Shown in pieces: positions 7,687 to 15,795 of a stretch of 32,195 nucleotides of DNA. Origin of the DNA: Thermoplasmata archaeon (lineage in GTDB: Archaea; Thermoplasmatota; Penumbrarchaeia; JAEHCK01; GCA-020356005); NCBI GenBank assembly GCA_020356005.1, contig CP070629.1:2092462-2124656 (forward strand). The letters run 5' to 3'. Position 1 is the stretch's first letter. Each line of letters begins with the position of its first letter. Below the pieces are notes generated by a model. That model was not told the origin of the DNA. It saw nothing but the letters and a program-made list of their open reading frames with translations, and did no database searches. Made by a program: the position numbers and the translations under genes.

Positions 7687-10600
7687 TTAATAATACTGAT
7701 TTGGTGGTGGTCGTCTCTGCGGCGGCCGCCCGTACGTCGGCGGCGGGGGTGGAGGCGGCGGCGCGTGCTGCTGGTGAGGCGGCGGCGGGGGCTCTGTCCA
7801 TTCCACTGGTTGTGAATCATAATAGGGCTCGCCCCCCGGCGCTCCGTACTGAGGCGGCGGAGGCGGCGGGCTGTGCGGGCCAGGCGGTGTGGTGGGCGGC
7901 GGCGGGGGCGGTTCCATATCATAATCTGCGGGTTGTGCAGGTAAGAACTCGGTGGTGTCCTCCGCCGGCTTGGCCTTCGCCTTCTTGGGTTTCTTCGGTT
8001 TCTTCTTGCCTTTACCGAACAAACCTGCTTTGGCGGGTTCCCCCTTATCCTCTTCACCTTTCTTGTCCTTTTCCTTTTCCTCATCACCTCTAGGCTTTGA
8101 ACGCCTCATCTGCAGGTAAACCACCACAAGAATCAGAACAACGATGATGATTAAAATAATATCGAACAGAGATACGCCGAGGGTCTCTGCGATTGCCTCG
8201 GTCAATTTCTCCTCATCTTCGCCGGTAGTTGGAGGTTCCAGATCTGCCGGGGTTTCTACTATTTCGATGGTATGATATGATGAATATCGGTCGGAGTCCA
8301 GTGCGTTGACATAGAACAATACCTGGCCTATACTTGCGTTACCCGGTATCAGGTAAGTGAAGTTCCCTTTAGGTTCATTGGTTACATACCGCGTCTCGTA
8401 AGATCCCATTATCATGGCCTTCATGACGATGTATTCCGGCAACGGATCATCGCCCTGTGCTACAATTTCGTAACTGATTATTATTTCCTGTCCTCTCGCA
8501 TATTTGTCCTTATCCAGTGATACAGTCAGCACATAATCTGATTTTCTGTAGATTTCTAAATAGCCATCGGAGTAATGTCCATCTGAATCTATTGAGTACA
8601 TTTGAATCTCATATGACTCCGCAACACCAACGGTGGGTATAGTGAAATTGAAACTTCCCTTGGGTTTAGAGCTCTCGAAATGTTCCTCAAGAAACAGGCC
8701 ATCATTATAACTCTGGGATGTATAGGTCACTTTGTAATAGAAATCTATTGCACCTATATGATTTTCCAGCTCGTAATCTACAGATATCGAATCCCCGGGA
8801 TCATAGTACATCTTATCTACATTCAAAATTAAATTTGCGTAAATAACTTTAATGCTCTTGATCTGGGAAGTAGTTTCACCTTCCTCATCGGTTACTTTTA
8901 CATTAATATACAGATATCCGTCAAAATTATCCGGTATATCAAATTCGAAGCTGCCTGTGGCATCTTCACTGTTGAAACGACCTATGGCGACATAAACGTC
9001 ATAGCTCGTGTATACATAGTAATCGATGATTGTATCTGTTACCCCTTCTCCGCTGTCCATGTAAGCAATCTCGTAATCCACCTTGACCGTATCGCCGGGC
9101 TCGTAGCTCGTCTGGTCGAACTTCAAGTCAATTTTCATCTGCGGTTTGCGCTCGCCGATGGTTATCGTTGTTGAATCCTTGGCGTCCTCGGGGTCGATCT
9201 CAACATTGCTTTTCGATATTGTTACATTGATCCTGTATGTACCCTCCTCCAGCTCATCGCCCAGAATGAGCATATACTCGCACCTGCCGTTGGCATCGGT
9301 TATCATATCAGCAACTGAATATTGTGATAACTGTTCGTACTTCAGCGCGTCGGTATTATATTTAAAAAATGTAAGTGTTACAGATGCGTCGGAAAGCGGG
9401 CTTGGTGAATAATAGTACATATATTCCACGAAGGCGGAAACCGAAACGACAACAAAGTCGCCGGGAGCATATTCATCAAGGTCCGTATAGACATTCACAT
9501 TCGCGGAACCGATGTATACATAATGAGATGCATATCCCGAATGTTTACCATCGGTGGCATTGGCCCATACCCTGATCTGGGTTTCGCCTGTTAGCACATT
9601 ATCGGGAATATTGAAACTGAATGTATCCATTGAACTGGTGGATTTAAAATGGCCGTGCTTGGTCTTGTATTCTATTCCCTCGTTGGGATATTCAAAGGTA
9701 TGGCCCTCGCTGCAGGTTGTGGCATCTTTTGATACCTTCGAAGATTCGGTGTCGTTATGCAGCCAGTAGAACGGGCAGTAGTACACATATTGAGGATACC
9801 TGAAATGCCATTCGTAGTTCGCGGTGTCTATACTGCTGCCGTCCTTTCGGTTCGTAAGCGAATAATAGACCTTGATAGAATCGCCAGGCAGATAGGTCCT
9901 GCACTCAGAATAGATTATTAGACTGTACAGCTGGATGGGGAAGGTATTCTCTCCAAGAAAATTATTGTTATTATCATAAATCGTAATATTATAATCCCCG
10001 TCCGATAAACCGCTGGGAAGGGTGTATTTGATGATCAAAACACCGTCACTGGATACCTTCATCTGCGACCATTTCTTCACCAGGGATTTGGTCTCACTGT
10101 TAATAAGATTTATATTGATATGCGGAAACAGATTGTAAGGCCTGAAGTTGATGGTTACTTCCATCTCCTCCTCTGGCGAATACAGATTTTTATCAAAAGT
10201 AATGGTCAGCTCCATAACATAAATGTAATCCGAGCCGATAACCTCGTCGGTATCCGATATCTGCACTTCAATGGTGTACATTCCGAACTGGATGTCACTG
10301 AGGTCATATAATCTGAAATAGCTTGTAAGGTTACCGTTATAATCTGTTGACAACGAACGGTACAGCAGATATTCGCCTTCGAACATCAGGTAGATATTGA
10401 GGTACACATAATCCGCTGGCCTGTACCGTTGATCTTCAACGTGCACGTGGAAATAAACCCGGTCATTCTCGTTAAAAACCTTTTTGAGCTGGGCATCCTC
10501 ATTATATTCCGGCGACTTGTCCCATGTCGTTACAGTGGCGGTCAAAATCAAAGTCTCCAAAGTGAAAACCTTGGAGCCAATAATCGTACCGCTCATGGAT

Positions 10601-11292
10601 AATCTGACTTTTATGGTATATTCTCCCGGTTCAAACGAGTAGCCTGTGGTAAAATAGCTGTCACATATTCCCGTACCGTTCAACCATATATAATCATAAT
10701 CCAGCTGTGAATTGTATGGGTCGTAGAACTGGACGTAAATGTAAGTATATTTGAGGGGGACGTCCTCCTCATCTTTCACCTGGACAAAATAATATACATT
10801 TTCACCGATTGTAAACAAATTGGTGGGTACTCCGTCCTGGTCGTAATAAAAATCATAGGTTCTTACTGTTGCAGTGTAAGTGGGTTCATATACCGTAATA
10901 AATGCGGTACCGATGGTGGTGCCACCATATGTATCTTTAACCTCCAGGGTATATATCCCAGCAGAATATGCACTGTCAAGCAGGAAACTACCTTCACCGT
11001 TACCGGAGGAATCCATTGAGACATACGTATATTCGATAATATTTGTATCCCTGTAAACATACAGATAAACAGAAGATGTAATATTGTTACCGAATTCATC
11101 TTCTGCATGTATAGAGAAATATACGTAGTTCCCCGTTTTAAACGTACTTGTATTTACATAATATTCATCATGTGTCGTTATTGTGGCTGTACCACTCTGG
11201 GCTGCCGCCTGATCCAATTCGGTTATAAATACGGCACCCAGTGTTGAAATCACAAACATTACAATAATTAAATGAGTCAGGCTTGTTCTCAT
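7687..11292 (-). CDS. Giant membrane-anchored surface protein with beta-sandwich repeats and polyproline tail
   Basis: A 1201-aa protein with a signal sequence (MRTSLTHLIIVMFVISTLG), then about 1000 extracytoplasmic residues. These form repeated beta-sandwich domains, each opening with a phrase like LDKDKYxPGDxVxVxYEI; at least five are clear (YSPEEEMEV, YAPGDFVVV, YEPGDTVKV, YDPGDSISV, YARGQEIII). This resembles macroglobulin MG2-type domains. One helix near the C-terminus (SLFDIILIIIVVLILVVVYL) precedes a cytoplasmic tail of about 140 residues: first Lys/Glu-rich, then KKPKKPKKAKAK, then runs of six to eight prolines. ATG 11292 is chosen because GGAGG lies nine bases upstream; the ATG at 11301 touches that site directly. 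TATA-like sequence lies near 11313-11320. The ligand is unknown. It shares its layout with the 16901-20311 protein. Confidence 0.75.
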   Translation of the reverse strand: MRTSLTHLIIVMFVISTLGAVFITELDQAAAQSGTATITTHDEYYVNTSTFKTGNYVYFSIHAEDEFGNNITSSVYLYVYRDTNIIEYTYVSMDSSGNGEGSFLLDSAYSAGIYTLEVKDTYGGTTIGTAFITVYEPTYTATVRTYDFYYDQDGVPTNLFTIGENVYYFVQVKDEEDVPLKYTYIYVQFYDPYNSQLDYDYIWLNGTGICDSYFTTGYSFEPGEYTIKVRLSMSGTIIGSKVFTLETLILTATVTTWDKSPEYNEDAQLKKVFNENDRVYFHVHVEDQRYRPADYVYLNIYLMFEGEYLLYRSLSTDYNGNLTSYFRLYDLSDIQFGMYTIEVQISDTDEVIGSDYIYVMELTITFDKNLYSPEEEMEVTINFRPYNLFPHININLINSETKSLVKKWSQMKVSSDGVLIIKYTLPSGLSDGDYNITIYDNNNNFLGENTFPIQLYSLIIYSECRTYLPGDSIKVYYSLTNRKDGSSIDTANYEWHFRYPQYVYYCPFYWLHNDTESSKVSKDATTCSEGHTFEYPNEGIEYKTKHGHFKSTSSMDTFSFNIPDNVLTGETQIRVWANATDGKHSGYASHYVYIGSANVNVYTDLDEYAPGDFVVVSVSAFVEYMYYYSPSPLSDASVTLTFFKYNTDALKYEQLSQYSVADMITDANGRCEYMLILGDELEEGTYRINVTISKSNVEIDPEDAKDSTTITIGERKPQMKIDLKFDQTSYEPGDTVKVDYEIAYMDSGEGVTDTIIDYYVYTSYDVYVAIGRFNSEDATGSFEFDIPDNFDGYLYINVKVTDEEGETTSQIKSIKVIYANLILNVDKMYYDPGDSISVDYELENHIGAIDFYYKVTYTSQSYNDGLFLEEHFESSKPKGSFNFTIPTVGVAESYEIQMYSIDSDGHYSDGYLEIYRKSDYVLTVSLDKDKYARGQEIIISYEIVAQGDDPLPEYIVMKAMIMGSYETRYVTNEPKGNFTYLIPGNASIGQVLFYVNALDSDRYSSYHTIEIVETPADLEPPTTGEDEEKLTEAIAETLGVSLFDIILIIIVVLILVVVYLQMRRSKPRGDEEKEKDKKGEEDKGEPAKAGLFGKGKKKPKKPKKAKAKPAEDTTEFLPAQPADYDMEPPPPPPTTPPGPHSPPPPPPQYGAPGGEPYYDSQPVEWTEPPPPPHQQHAPPPPPPPPTYGRPPQRRPPPNQYY

Positions 11293-11394
11293 AGTAACCA
11301 TCCTCCTATATTATATAAGATTTATAATATCAACACTTTCAGGCATATAAATATTTTTACTTTTTTATCTAATATGTTAAATATAAGCGGTAGA

Positions 11395-11690
11395 AGCAAG
11401 TTGAATTAGTGATTATTTATGATTAGTAATGATTATTAAGCACGGCTACTACGCAGCCTTGAGCATTGAGCCGTGAGCACAACCGCTTCGCGATCTTGAG
11501 TTTCACAGTAGAGAAAACGATTGAATCGTGGCCCGAAGTCTGTGGACTTTGGGCACTTTCAATCGATTATAATCATCCCGGAGTCTGGGGCCTAGCCTCC
11601 AGTAATTTATTATCCAAGCGAGCAAAGCTCGCGTGCTCATAGCTCAATCGAGAGTGCTTGCACTCGAGCGTACTCACCACTATAAAATTT
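11395..11690. repeat. Multi-branched palindromic cluster with nested hairpins
   Basis: CATTGAGCCGTGAGCAC (11464-11480) pairs with 11633-11649 at 14 of 17 positions. Inside is a nested hairpin in which CGATTGAA (11518-11525) faces 11557-11565 and GCCCGAAGTC-TGTG-GACTTTGGGC forms the tip (about 11531-11554). Next to it stand GCGAGC-AAA-GCTCGC (11618-11632) and GAGTGC-TT-GCACTC (11652-11665). A TGATTA-rich tandem stretch lies at about 11408-11438. It separates the two minus-strand secreted-protein genes. The GCGAGC hairpin recurs with a TTT loop at 26542. Confidence 0.8.
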
Positions 11691-11700
11691 TAATAATCAG

Positions 11701-11725
11701 AAAAAAATCAAAAAAAGAAAAAAAA
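11701..11725 (-). terminator. Poly-U terminator after the protease gene
   Basis: Directly after the stop codon of the 11733-12533 gene, the minus strand reads three runs of seven to eight T residues separated by single or double bases. Such oligo-U tracts are the usual archaeal termination signal and suggest the protease transcript ends before the surface-protein gene. Confidence 0.65.
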
Positions 11726-11732
11726 GTACGGC

Positions 11733-12533
11733 TTAGATTGCGCCGTACAATTGCTGGATACCGGTGATATCGGCCGTCCAGAGGTCTCTTGCGTGTATAT
11801 CGCCTTCACCGGAGTAGCCGTACATTGTGGCTTCAGAACATGCGTCATCGTATTGATCTTCAAGACCTAGGCCGTGGCCTATCTCGTGGACTGCGATGTT
11901 AAGAAGATCCATTACATTCGGGTTTGCCTCACCGTCACCCCAGGTAAAATCGATATCGAACATTATATCAAATTCGATTATTGCCCTGCTGCTCGGGGGT
12001 CCGGTGTAATATCCCCAGGTTATACATACGGCAATTACACCGCTTGTGGGGTAATCACCGAACAGTATCTCGTTCCTATCGTCAAGCTCAGCCGATGTAT
12101 CGTCCCAGGTTCCATCATCAATCGGATGATAATTCCCGAAGATATTGTCGTTGGTATGACTGTCCCATTCTCCTGCTGCACCTACAACTGCATTGTAGAA
12201 ATCCTCATAATCTATTTCAGCAGGGACATTGTCATCGATGTACAGGTCGATTGGCAAGCTTCTCCATTTCATTCCTTTTGATAAGAACCCGTAGCAGTCA
12301 GGTCCCTCATCGGGTTTCGGTGGTTTATCGGGCTTGCCGGGGTTGTCTGGCTTGACATAGTTTTCATCGTACATTATGTGCACTCTTTTCTCCAGCATGG
12401 GTTCTGTACTGCCTGTTTCAACCTTCGCATCCGCGTCATTCACAGGTTTAACCAGCGAAGCTGCGATAGAGAAGGATAAAGTAAGCATAGTTAGAACCAC
12501 AATTGTTATTACCCACTTCATAACTTTGTTCAT
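11733..12533 (-). CDS. Secreted matrixin-type zinc metalloprotease (M10-like)
   Basis: A 266-aa protein with a clear signal peptide (basic start, hydrophobic residues about 7-26). A proline/lysine-rich linker (NPGKPDKPPKPDEGPD, about residues 64-79) precedes the catalytic domain. The active site HEIGHGLGLED has H216, E217 and H220, with D226 at the third zinc-ligand position where matrixins usually have His. A methionine turn follows at M237 (ATMYGY). The end DLWTADITGIQQLYG matches the matrixin C-terminal helix. No classical cysteine-switch prodomain is present, although a single Cys (C80) stands before the catalytic region. The start at 12533 is supported by GGAAGGTGA about six bases upstream. 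It is presumably exported and degrades or processes proteins outside the cell. The nearby giant surface protein is a possible neighbour in function, by position only. Confidence 0.85.
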   Translation of the reverse strand: MNKVMKWVITIVVLTMLTLSFSIAASLVKPVNDADAKVETGSTEPMLEKRVHIMYDENYVKPDNPGKPDKPPKPDEGPDCYGFLSKGMKWRSLPIDLYIDDNVPAEIDYEDFYNAVVGAAGEWDSHTNDNIFGNYHPIDDGTWDDTSAELDDRNEILFGDYPTSGVIAVCITWGYYTGPPSSRAIIEFDIMFDIDFTWGDGEANPNVMDLLNIAVHEIGHGLGLEDQYDDACSEATMYGYSGEGDIHARDLWTADITGIQQLYGAI

Positions 12534-12611
12534 TTATGTCACCTTCCAATAATTGCTTGTAAAAGTGGGGTATAAAACAAATCTAATCTATTTAAATATT
12601 ACCTGAGCTAT

Positions 12612-13019
12612 TTAAATAAAGTGCATACACTTTTTCTTCCAATCGCAATTTTTACATACATCTTTGATATCCGATATATCTCTGAATTTCTGATTCAGGA
12701 GCTCGATAAGATTAACAGCTTTGCCCCTATGACCCTCCTGCAGGTCCAGCTTTTCCAATACCTGGCTGTCCATTTCCCGGACCTCCTGATCCGAGCCGGG
12801 ATCCCTTTGACAGATCCCGCTTACCTGATGGGGGCATTTTGAACATATATCGTCACAGGCCGTAATTATTTCCAGTTCAATTTCGGGCTCTGCATCGATT
12901 CGCTTCAGTATGTCGGCCATGTTATCCGCAAAGTCCTGGGTATACCCGTAGCCCTGGAAACCCTGGAGGCATAACAGGTGATGTGCACGGAGTGTTATTA
13001 CTTCTGGATTTGCTGACAT
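12612..13019 (-). CDS. DUF1284 domain protein
   Basis: A 135-aa cysteine-rich protein. The N-terminal signature TLRAHHLLCLQGFQGYGY is diagnostic of DUF1284, a small archaeal and bacterial family of unknown function with iron-sulfur-like cysteines. Further cysteines form CDDICSKCPHQVSGICQ in the middle and CKNCDWKKKC at the C-terminus, which could hold a metal or a cluster. The start ATG 13019 has AAAGGA about nine bases upstream. The end lies 78 bases upstream of the protease start on the same strand, but that gene has its own promoter-like and ribosome sequences. Confidence 0.85.
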   Translation of the reverse strand: MSANPEVITLRAHHLLCLQGFQGYGYTQDFADNMADILKRIDAEPEIELEIITACDDICSKCPHQVSGICQRDPGSDQEVREMDSQVLEKLDLQEGHRGKAVNLIELLNQKFRDISDIKDVCKNCDWKKKCMHFI

Positions 13020-13130
13020 TGGATCTTTCCTTTGTCCCAGTAGCTTTCGGTTTTAATTGCATTTATATTTGTATGGCATCTTATTTAATGCTATCGAATT
13101 ACAGTGTGTCAAAAATATTTTTTCATTGTA

Positions 13131-13463
13131 TTATCGTCCACCTTCAACCTTTCGCCGGGAATCTCTTAAATGTAATAACGCCAGTACCGGGTGCCGTGAA
13201 AGCATCCGCGGCCCGGAATACCTCATGACTGCTCTGACCCTCTCTCTCATTGCTGGTTTGTAGCAGTGAACGGTGCACTTTGCACACGTGGGTTTGTTCT
13301 CATGGAGCTTACATTTATCCAAGCGTTTCATTGCATAATCCTGAAGCTCGCTGCATTTACTGCATAACCCTTTTTTTACATCATGGTGGGCTTTACAATG
13401 CATCTCAATCATGATTTTGATGGTTTTCCTCTCCCGCGCTATTCTTGGATGTTCATCTGGCAT
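13131..13463 (-). CDS. YgbA_NO family (nitrous oxide-stimulated promoter) protein
   Basis: A 110-aa protein matching the small YgbA_NO family, whose bacterial members are induced by nitrosative stress. Family hallmarks are the N-terminal RIARERKTIKIMIEMHCKAHH, the central CSKCSELQDYAMKRLDKC, the CAKCTVHCYKPAMRERVRAVM stretch and the late SGPRML with HPVLALLHL. The ordered cysteines suggest a metal site. It lies 64 bases downstream of the MeaB gene and 111 bases upstream of DUF1284, so a four-gene minus-strand operon is possible. The ribosome site is weak (GTGG just before the ATG). Link to nitrosative stress here is by family only. Confidence 0.85.
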   Translation of the reverse strand: MPDEHPRIARERKTIKIMIEMHCKAHHDVKKGLCSKCSELQDYAMKRLDKCKLHENKPTCAKCTVHCYKPAMRERVRAVMRYSGPRMLSRHPVLALLHLRDSRRKVEGGR

Positions 13464-13527
13464 TTATACCACTTAAAACAATAAGATCGTTATTTTTAAT
13501 CAATAATCGCACAAATAAAAATTACTT

Positions 13528-14493
13528 TCACTTCTTACAAAGCGGTTCCATCAACTGCTGCACCGCTGAATATGGGTCAAGCTCGCGCCGCTCAAGTTTT
13601 TCCAGGACCTTTTCCAGGACATTCTTGGCTGTATACTCTTCTAACATGTACTTGGCAAGCTCTTCCCTCAAGAGGTCTTCGAACTCGGCCCTGACCTGCT
13701 TTTTAAAGTAGTCATCCAGCTGCCCCGAGTCTCTTAGATGCACCATATGCTCATCGATTTTAACAAGAAGCTCCTCTATCCCCTTGTTGTCTCTCGCTAC
13801 CGTCTGGAGCACAGGCGGGCGCCAGGCGGCTTTGGACTGGTTCAAATCGAGCATCATCTCCCGTTCCGAGACGGTACGAGCAGAATCAGCCCGATCAGAC
13901 TTGTTAACAACGAAAATGTCGCCGATCTCCATTATGCCGGCCTTTATCGCCTGTATATCGTCACCCAGCCCGGGCATCTCCACCACGATGGATGTGTGCG
14001 CCGCCTGGATTATGCTGACTTCTGACTGGCCCGCGCCCACGGTCTCTACAAAAATAACATCTTTGCCCATTGCATCCATTACCTTGACCACATCCTTCGT
14101 CGCCTTCGCAAGCCCACCGAGCCAGCCGCGGGTTGCCATGGACCGTATGAACACCTCGGGGTCGGTGAAGTGGTCCTGCATGCGGACGCGGTCGCCCAGC
14201 AGTGCGCCGCCGGTAAAAGGCGAGGTGGGATCCACAGCCACCACGCCGACGCTCCGGCCGGAGGCGCGTACAGCCCTCGTAAGTTTATCGGCCAGCGTAC
14301 TTTTGCCTGCGCCCGGCGGGCCGGTTATGCCCACTATATGCGCTTTGCCGGTCTTGGGATAGATCGCCTTGATTATATCACGTGCACCGGTATCGTTATC
14401 CTCCAGCATCGAGATTATACGCGCGGCTGCACGGCGGTCTCCCGATTCCAACCTCTCGGCAAGTGCTGATACCTCATTATTCTGTTCAGTCAT
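13528..14493 (-). CDS. meaB: Methylmalonyl-CoA mutase-associated GTPase MeaB (ArgK-like)
   Basis: A 321-aa G3E-type GTPase. Visible motifs are the Walker A loop GPPGAGKST (residues 58-66), the VAVDPTSPFTGGALLGDRVRM signature, FVETVGAGQSE, and the guanine-specificity motif NKSD. MeaB proteins use GTP hydrolysis to load intact adenosylcobalamin on methylmalonyl-CoA mutase and protect it from inactivation. The C-terminal dimerisation helices are present and length is normal. The gene follows the B12-binding mutase subunit by 45 bases on the same strand, the expected pairing, and the two are probably cotranscribed. Confidence 0.93.
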   Translation of the reverse strand: MTEQNNEVSALAERLESGDRRAAARIISMLEDNDTGARDIIKAIYPKTGKAHIVGITGPPGAGKSTLADKLTRAVRASGRSVGVVAVDPTSPFTGGALLGDRVRMQDHFTDPEVFIRSMATRGWLGGLAKATKDVVKVMDAMGKDVIFVETVGAGQSEVSIIQAAHTSIVVEMPGLGDDIQAIKAGIMEIGDIFVVNKSDRADSARTVSEREMMLDLNQSKAAWRPPVLQTVARDNKGIEELLVKIDEHMVHLRDSGQLDDYFKKQVRAEFEDLLREELAKYMLEEYTAKNVLEKVLEKLERRELDPYSAVQQLMEPLCKK

Positions 14494-14538
14494 AACAACC
14501 CGACATGATCTTTGTTAAGAATCCACTTGAAGAGTTCC

Positions 14539-14937
14539 TTATTTCCTCTTCACAGTATTTTTAATAAAATCCACAATTTCCTGGGTCGGCGTACCCGGTC
14601 CGTACACACCCACCACACCTTGTGCTTTTAACATCTCCGCCTCTTCGTCGGGTATTATACCGCCGGCGGAGAGGGTCACGTCCTCCATATTGTTCGTTTT
14701 CATTAATTCTAGTACGCGCGGGATCAGTGTCATGTGTGCACCCGACAGCAAACTCAGCCCTATATGGTCCACATCCTCCTGGATCGCTGTCTCCACGATT
14801 TGTTCTGGTGTCTGGTGCAGCCCGGTATAAATGACCTCCATACCCGCGTCCCTCAGCGCGCGTGCCACGACCTTTGCACCGCGGTCGTGCCCGTCCAGGC
14901 CCGGCTTGGCTATTAGAACCCTGATTTTCTTCGGCAT
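14539..14937 (-). CDS. Methylmalonyl-CoA mutase, small B12-binding subunit
   Basis: A 132-aa stand-alone cobalamin-binding domain. The DGHDRG sequence (residues 15-20) is the DxHxxG motif whose His replaces the lower axial ligand of cobalamin; SLLSGAHM and [10 protein letters not shown] are the other B12-fold landmarks. In many archaea the mutase is split into a large catalytic subunit and this small subunit, and no large subunit gene lies in the window. The start at 14937 is chosen because GGAG lies about eight bases upstream and it begins at the conserved [13 protein letters not shown]. The earlier in-frame start at 14994 would add 19 non-conserved residues. A minus-strand TATATAC stretch lies just upstream. 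It is first in a probable operon with MeaB. Confidence 0.92.
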   Translation of the reverse strand: MPKKIRVLIAKPGLDGHDRGAKVVARALRDAGMEVIYTGLHQTPEQIVETAIQEDVDHIGLSLLSGAHMTLIPRVLELMKTNNMEDVTLSAGGIIPDEEAEMLKAQGVVGVYGPGTPTQEIVDFIKNTVKRK

Positions 14938-15009
14938 ATATTCAACTCCGGTTGTATATAGGTCCAGATAAGTCCGATATCGGCAATATTGCATTTAAAT
15001 TATTATAAA

Positions 15010-15400
15010 ATTTCTAGAGATTTAATAAACAATTCCAGAGCGCTCTGCTTTTACAATAAATAGAACCACTCACAGAGCGTTTTGATTATATATCGAATTT
15101 TGGCACTCACGGAGCGTTAAGCTTGTCCACCAATTATAAGCACTCGCGGAACGGTTTGTTCGCAAACCTAAACATTCGACCTATCTCGACTTGACTACTG
15201 ACGGGGTTAACATACGATTTCGAATCGACTACCGACTAACAACTATAACTTATCCACTCTTCCACATTTCTACTTTTCCACTCTTCTATTCGACCTGACA
15301 GCGCTATCAATTGATATAACGGCAGAGCGCTCTGTGAGTGCTCATAATCGACTACCAAGCTGAACGCTCTGAGAGCACTTAAACTCGAGATTTATATAAT
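15010..15400. repeat. Intergenic cluster of CACTCACAGAGCG words in both orientations
   Basis: CACTCACAGAGCG-like words stand in direct orientation at 15067-15080, 15104-15118 and 15141-15156 and inverted at about 15323-15340 and 15362-15380. The palindrome AGAGCGCTCT occurs at 15037-15046 and 15324-15333. A perfect hairpin GGTTTG-TTCG-CAAACC lies at 15153-15168, and TATCAATTGATA at about 15305-15316 is a perfect palindrome. Between them, CGACTA words and CCACTCTT-type tandem octamers (15229-15295) resemble the 954-1020 cluster. No coding frame is visible. It lies upstream of the B12-subunit gene and may contain its regulatory region. Confidence 0.7.
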
Positions 15401-15470
15401 ATTTTATTACACTACACTATAAATTAATAGAAAAAATTTATATTTGTAGTAAACATATGTATAATTAAGC

Positions 15471-15600
15471 CTTTAAATAAAGAGACTACGGGGATTTACA
15501 TGAACCGTCTGGGACGATTTAAAGGTACAATTTAAAACACCTGAAAGGGCGCGGTAGAAGATCTTGGGGGTTTTCTACCACGCTCTGCTCCATTTTTTTT
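15471..15600 (+). ncRNA. Candidate small RNA or 11-codon leader unit
   Basis: TTTAAATA (15472-15479) resembles a TATA box and would start transcription near 15500. From there about 100 bases run to a strong hairpin and eight T residues, so a self-contained short transcript is plausible. It could be a noncoding RNA. Alternatively ATG 15500 opens an 11-residue frame (MNRLGRFKGTI, stop at 15533-15535), which would be a tiny leaderless gene or a leader peptide. A second A/T block at about 15434-15443 could be another box. It belongs to no family I recognise. It stands 260 bases upstream of the radical SAM gene on the same strand. Confidence 0.35.
15547..15600 (+). terminator. Hairpin plus T8 terminator-like structure
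   Basis: GGGCGCGGTAGAA (15547-15559) pairs with TTCTACCACGCTC (15573-15585), with one wobble and one mismatch across 13 positions and a 13-base loop. Seven bases later comes ATTTTTTTT (15592-15600). This is a textbook intrinsic-terminator shape, uncommon in archaea. Confidence 0.6.
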
Positions 15601-15610
15601 AGCTTTTACA

Positions 15611-15757
15611 TCGATTATAGAAGTGCGGTTAACGTTGAGCGTTGGCGAAGGGCGTAACGTCATGCGGTATCCGTTTAGCGGCCGCTTACCGTTAGACGCC
15701 TAACGTTACGCTCCTCGCAACCGCTAACCCTAAGACGCACTTCTGGAAGCGATTATA
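15611..15757. repeat. CG-phased palindromic element, symmetric full copy
   Basis: CG dinucleotides begin at 15626, 33, 40, 46, 53, 58, 65, 72, 79, 83, 90, 97, 15704, 09, 16, 22 and 36. Spacings are 7-7-6-7-5-7-7-7-4-7-7-7-5-7-6-14, mirror-symmetric around the central AGCGGCCGCT. The ends AGAAGTGCG and CGCACTTCT are inverted, and the arms carry GCGAAGGGCGTAACG against its near-complement. Flanking GATTATAG occurs on both outer sides in the same orientation. It lies just upstream of the radical SAM start (15796). Confidence 0.85.
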
Positions 15758-15795
15758 GCAAAGTTTATTTTTGAATTACGACTTTAGGTTGGGTT

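Noticed and set aside
7701-8093. 130-aa Ala/Val-rich frame opposite the proline tail
   Set aside because: Antisense of a proline-codon-rich region always gives such frames; the minus-strand gene explains the composition.
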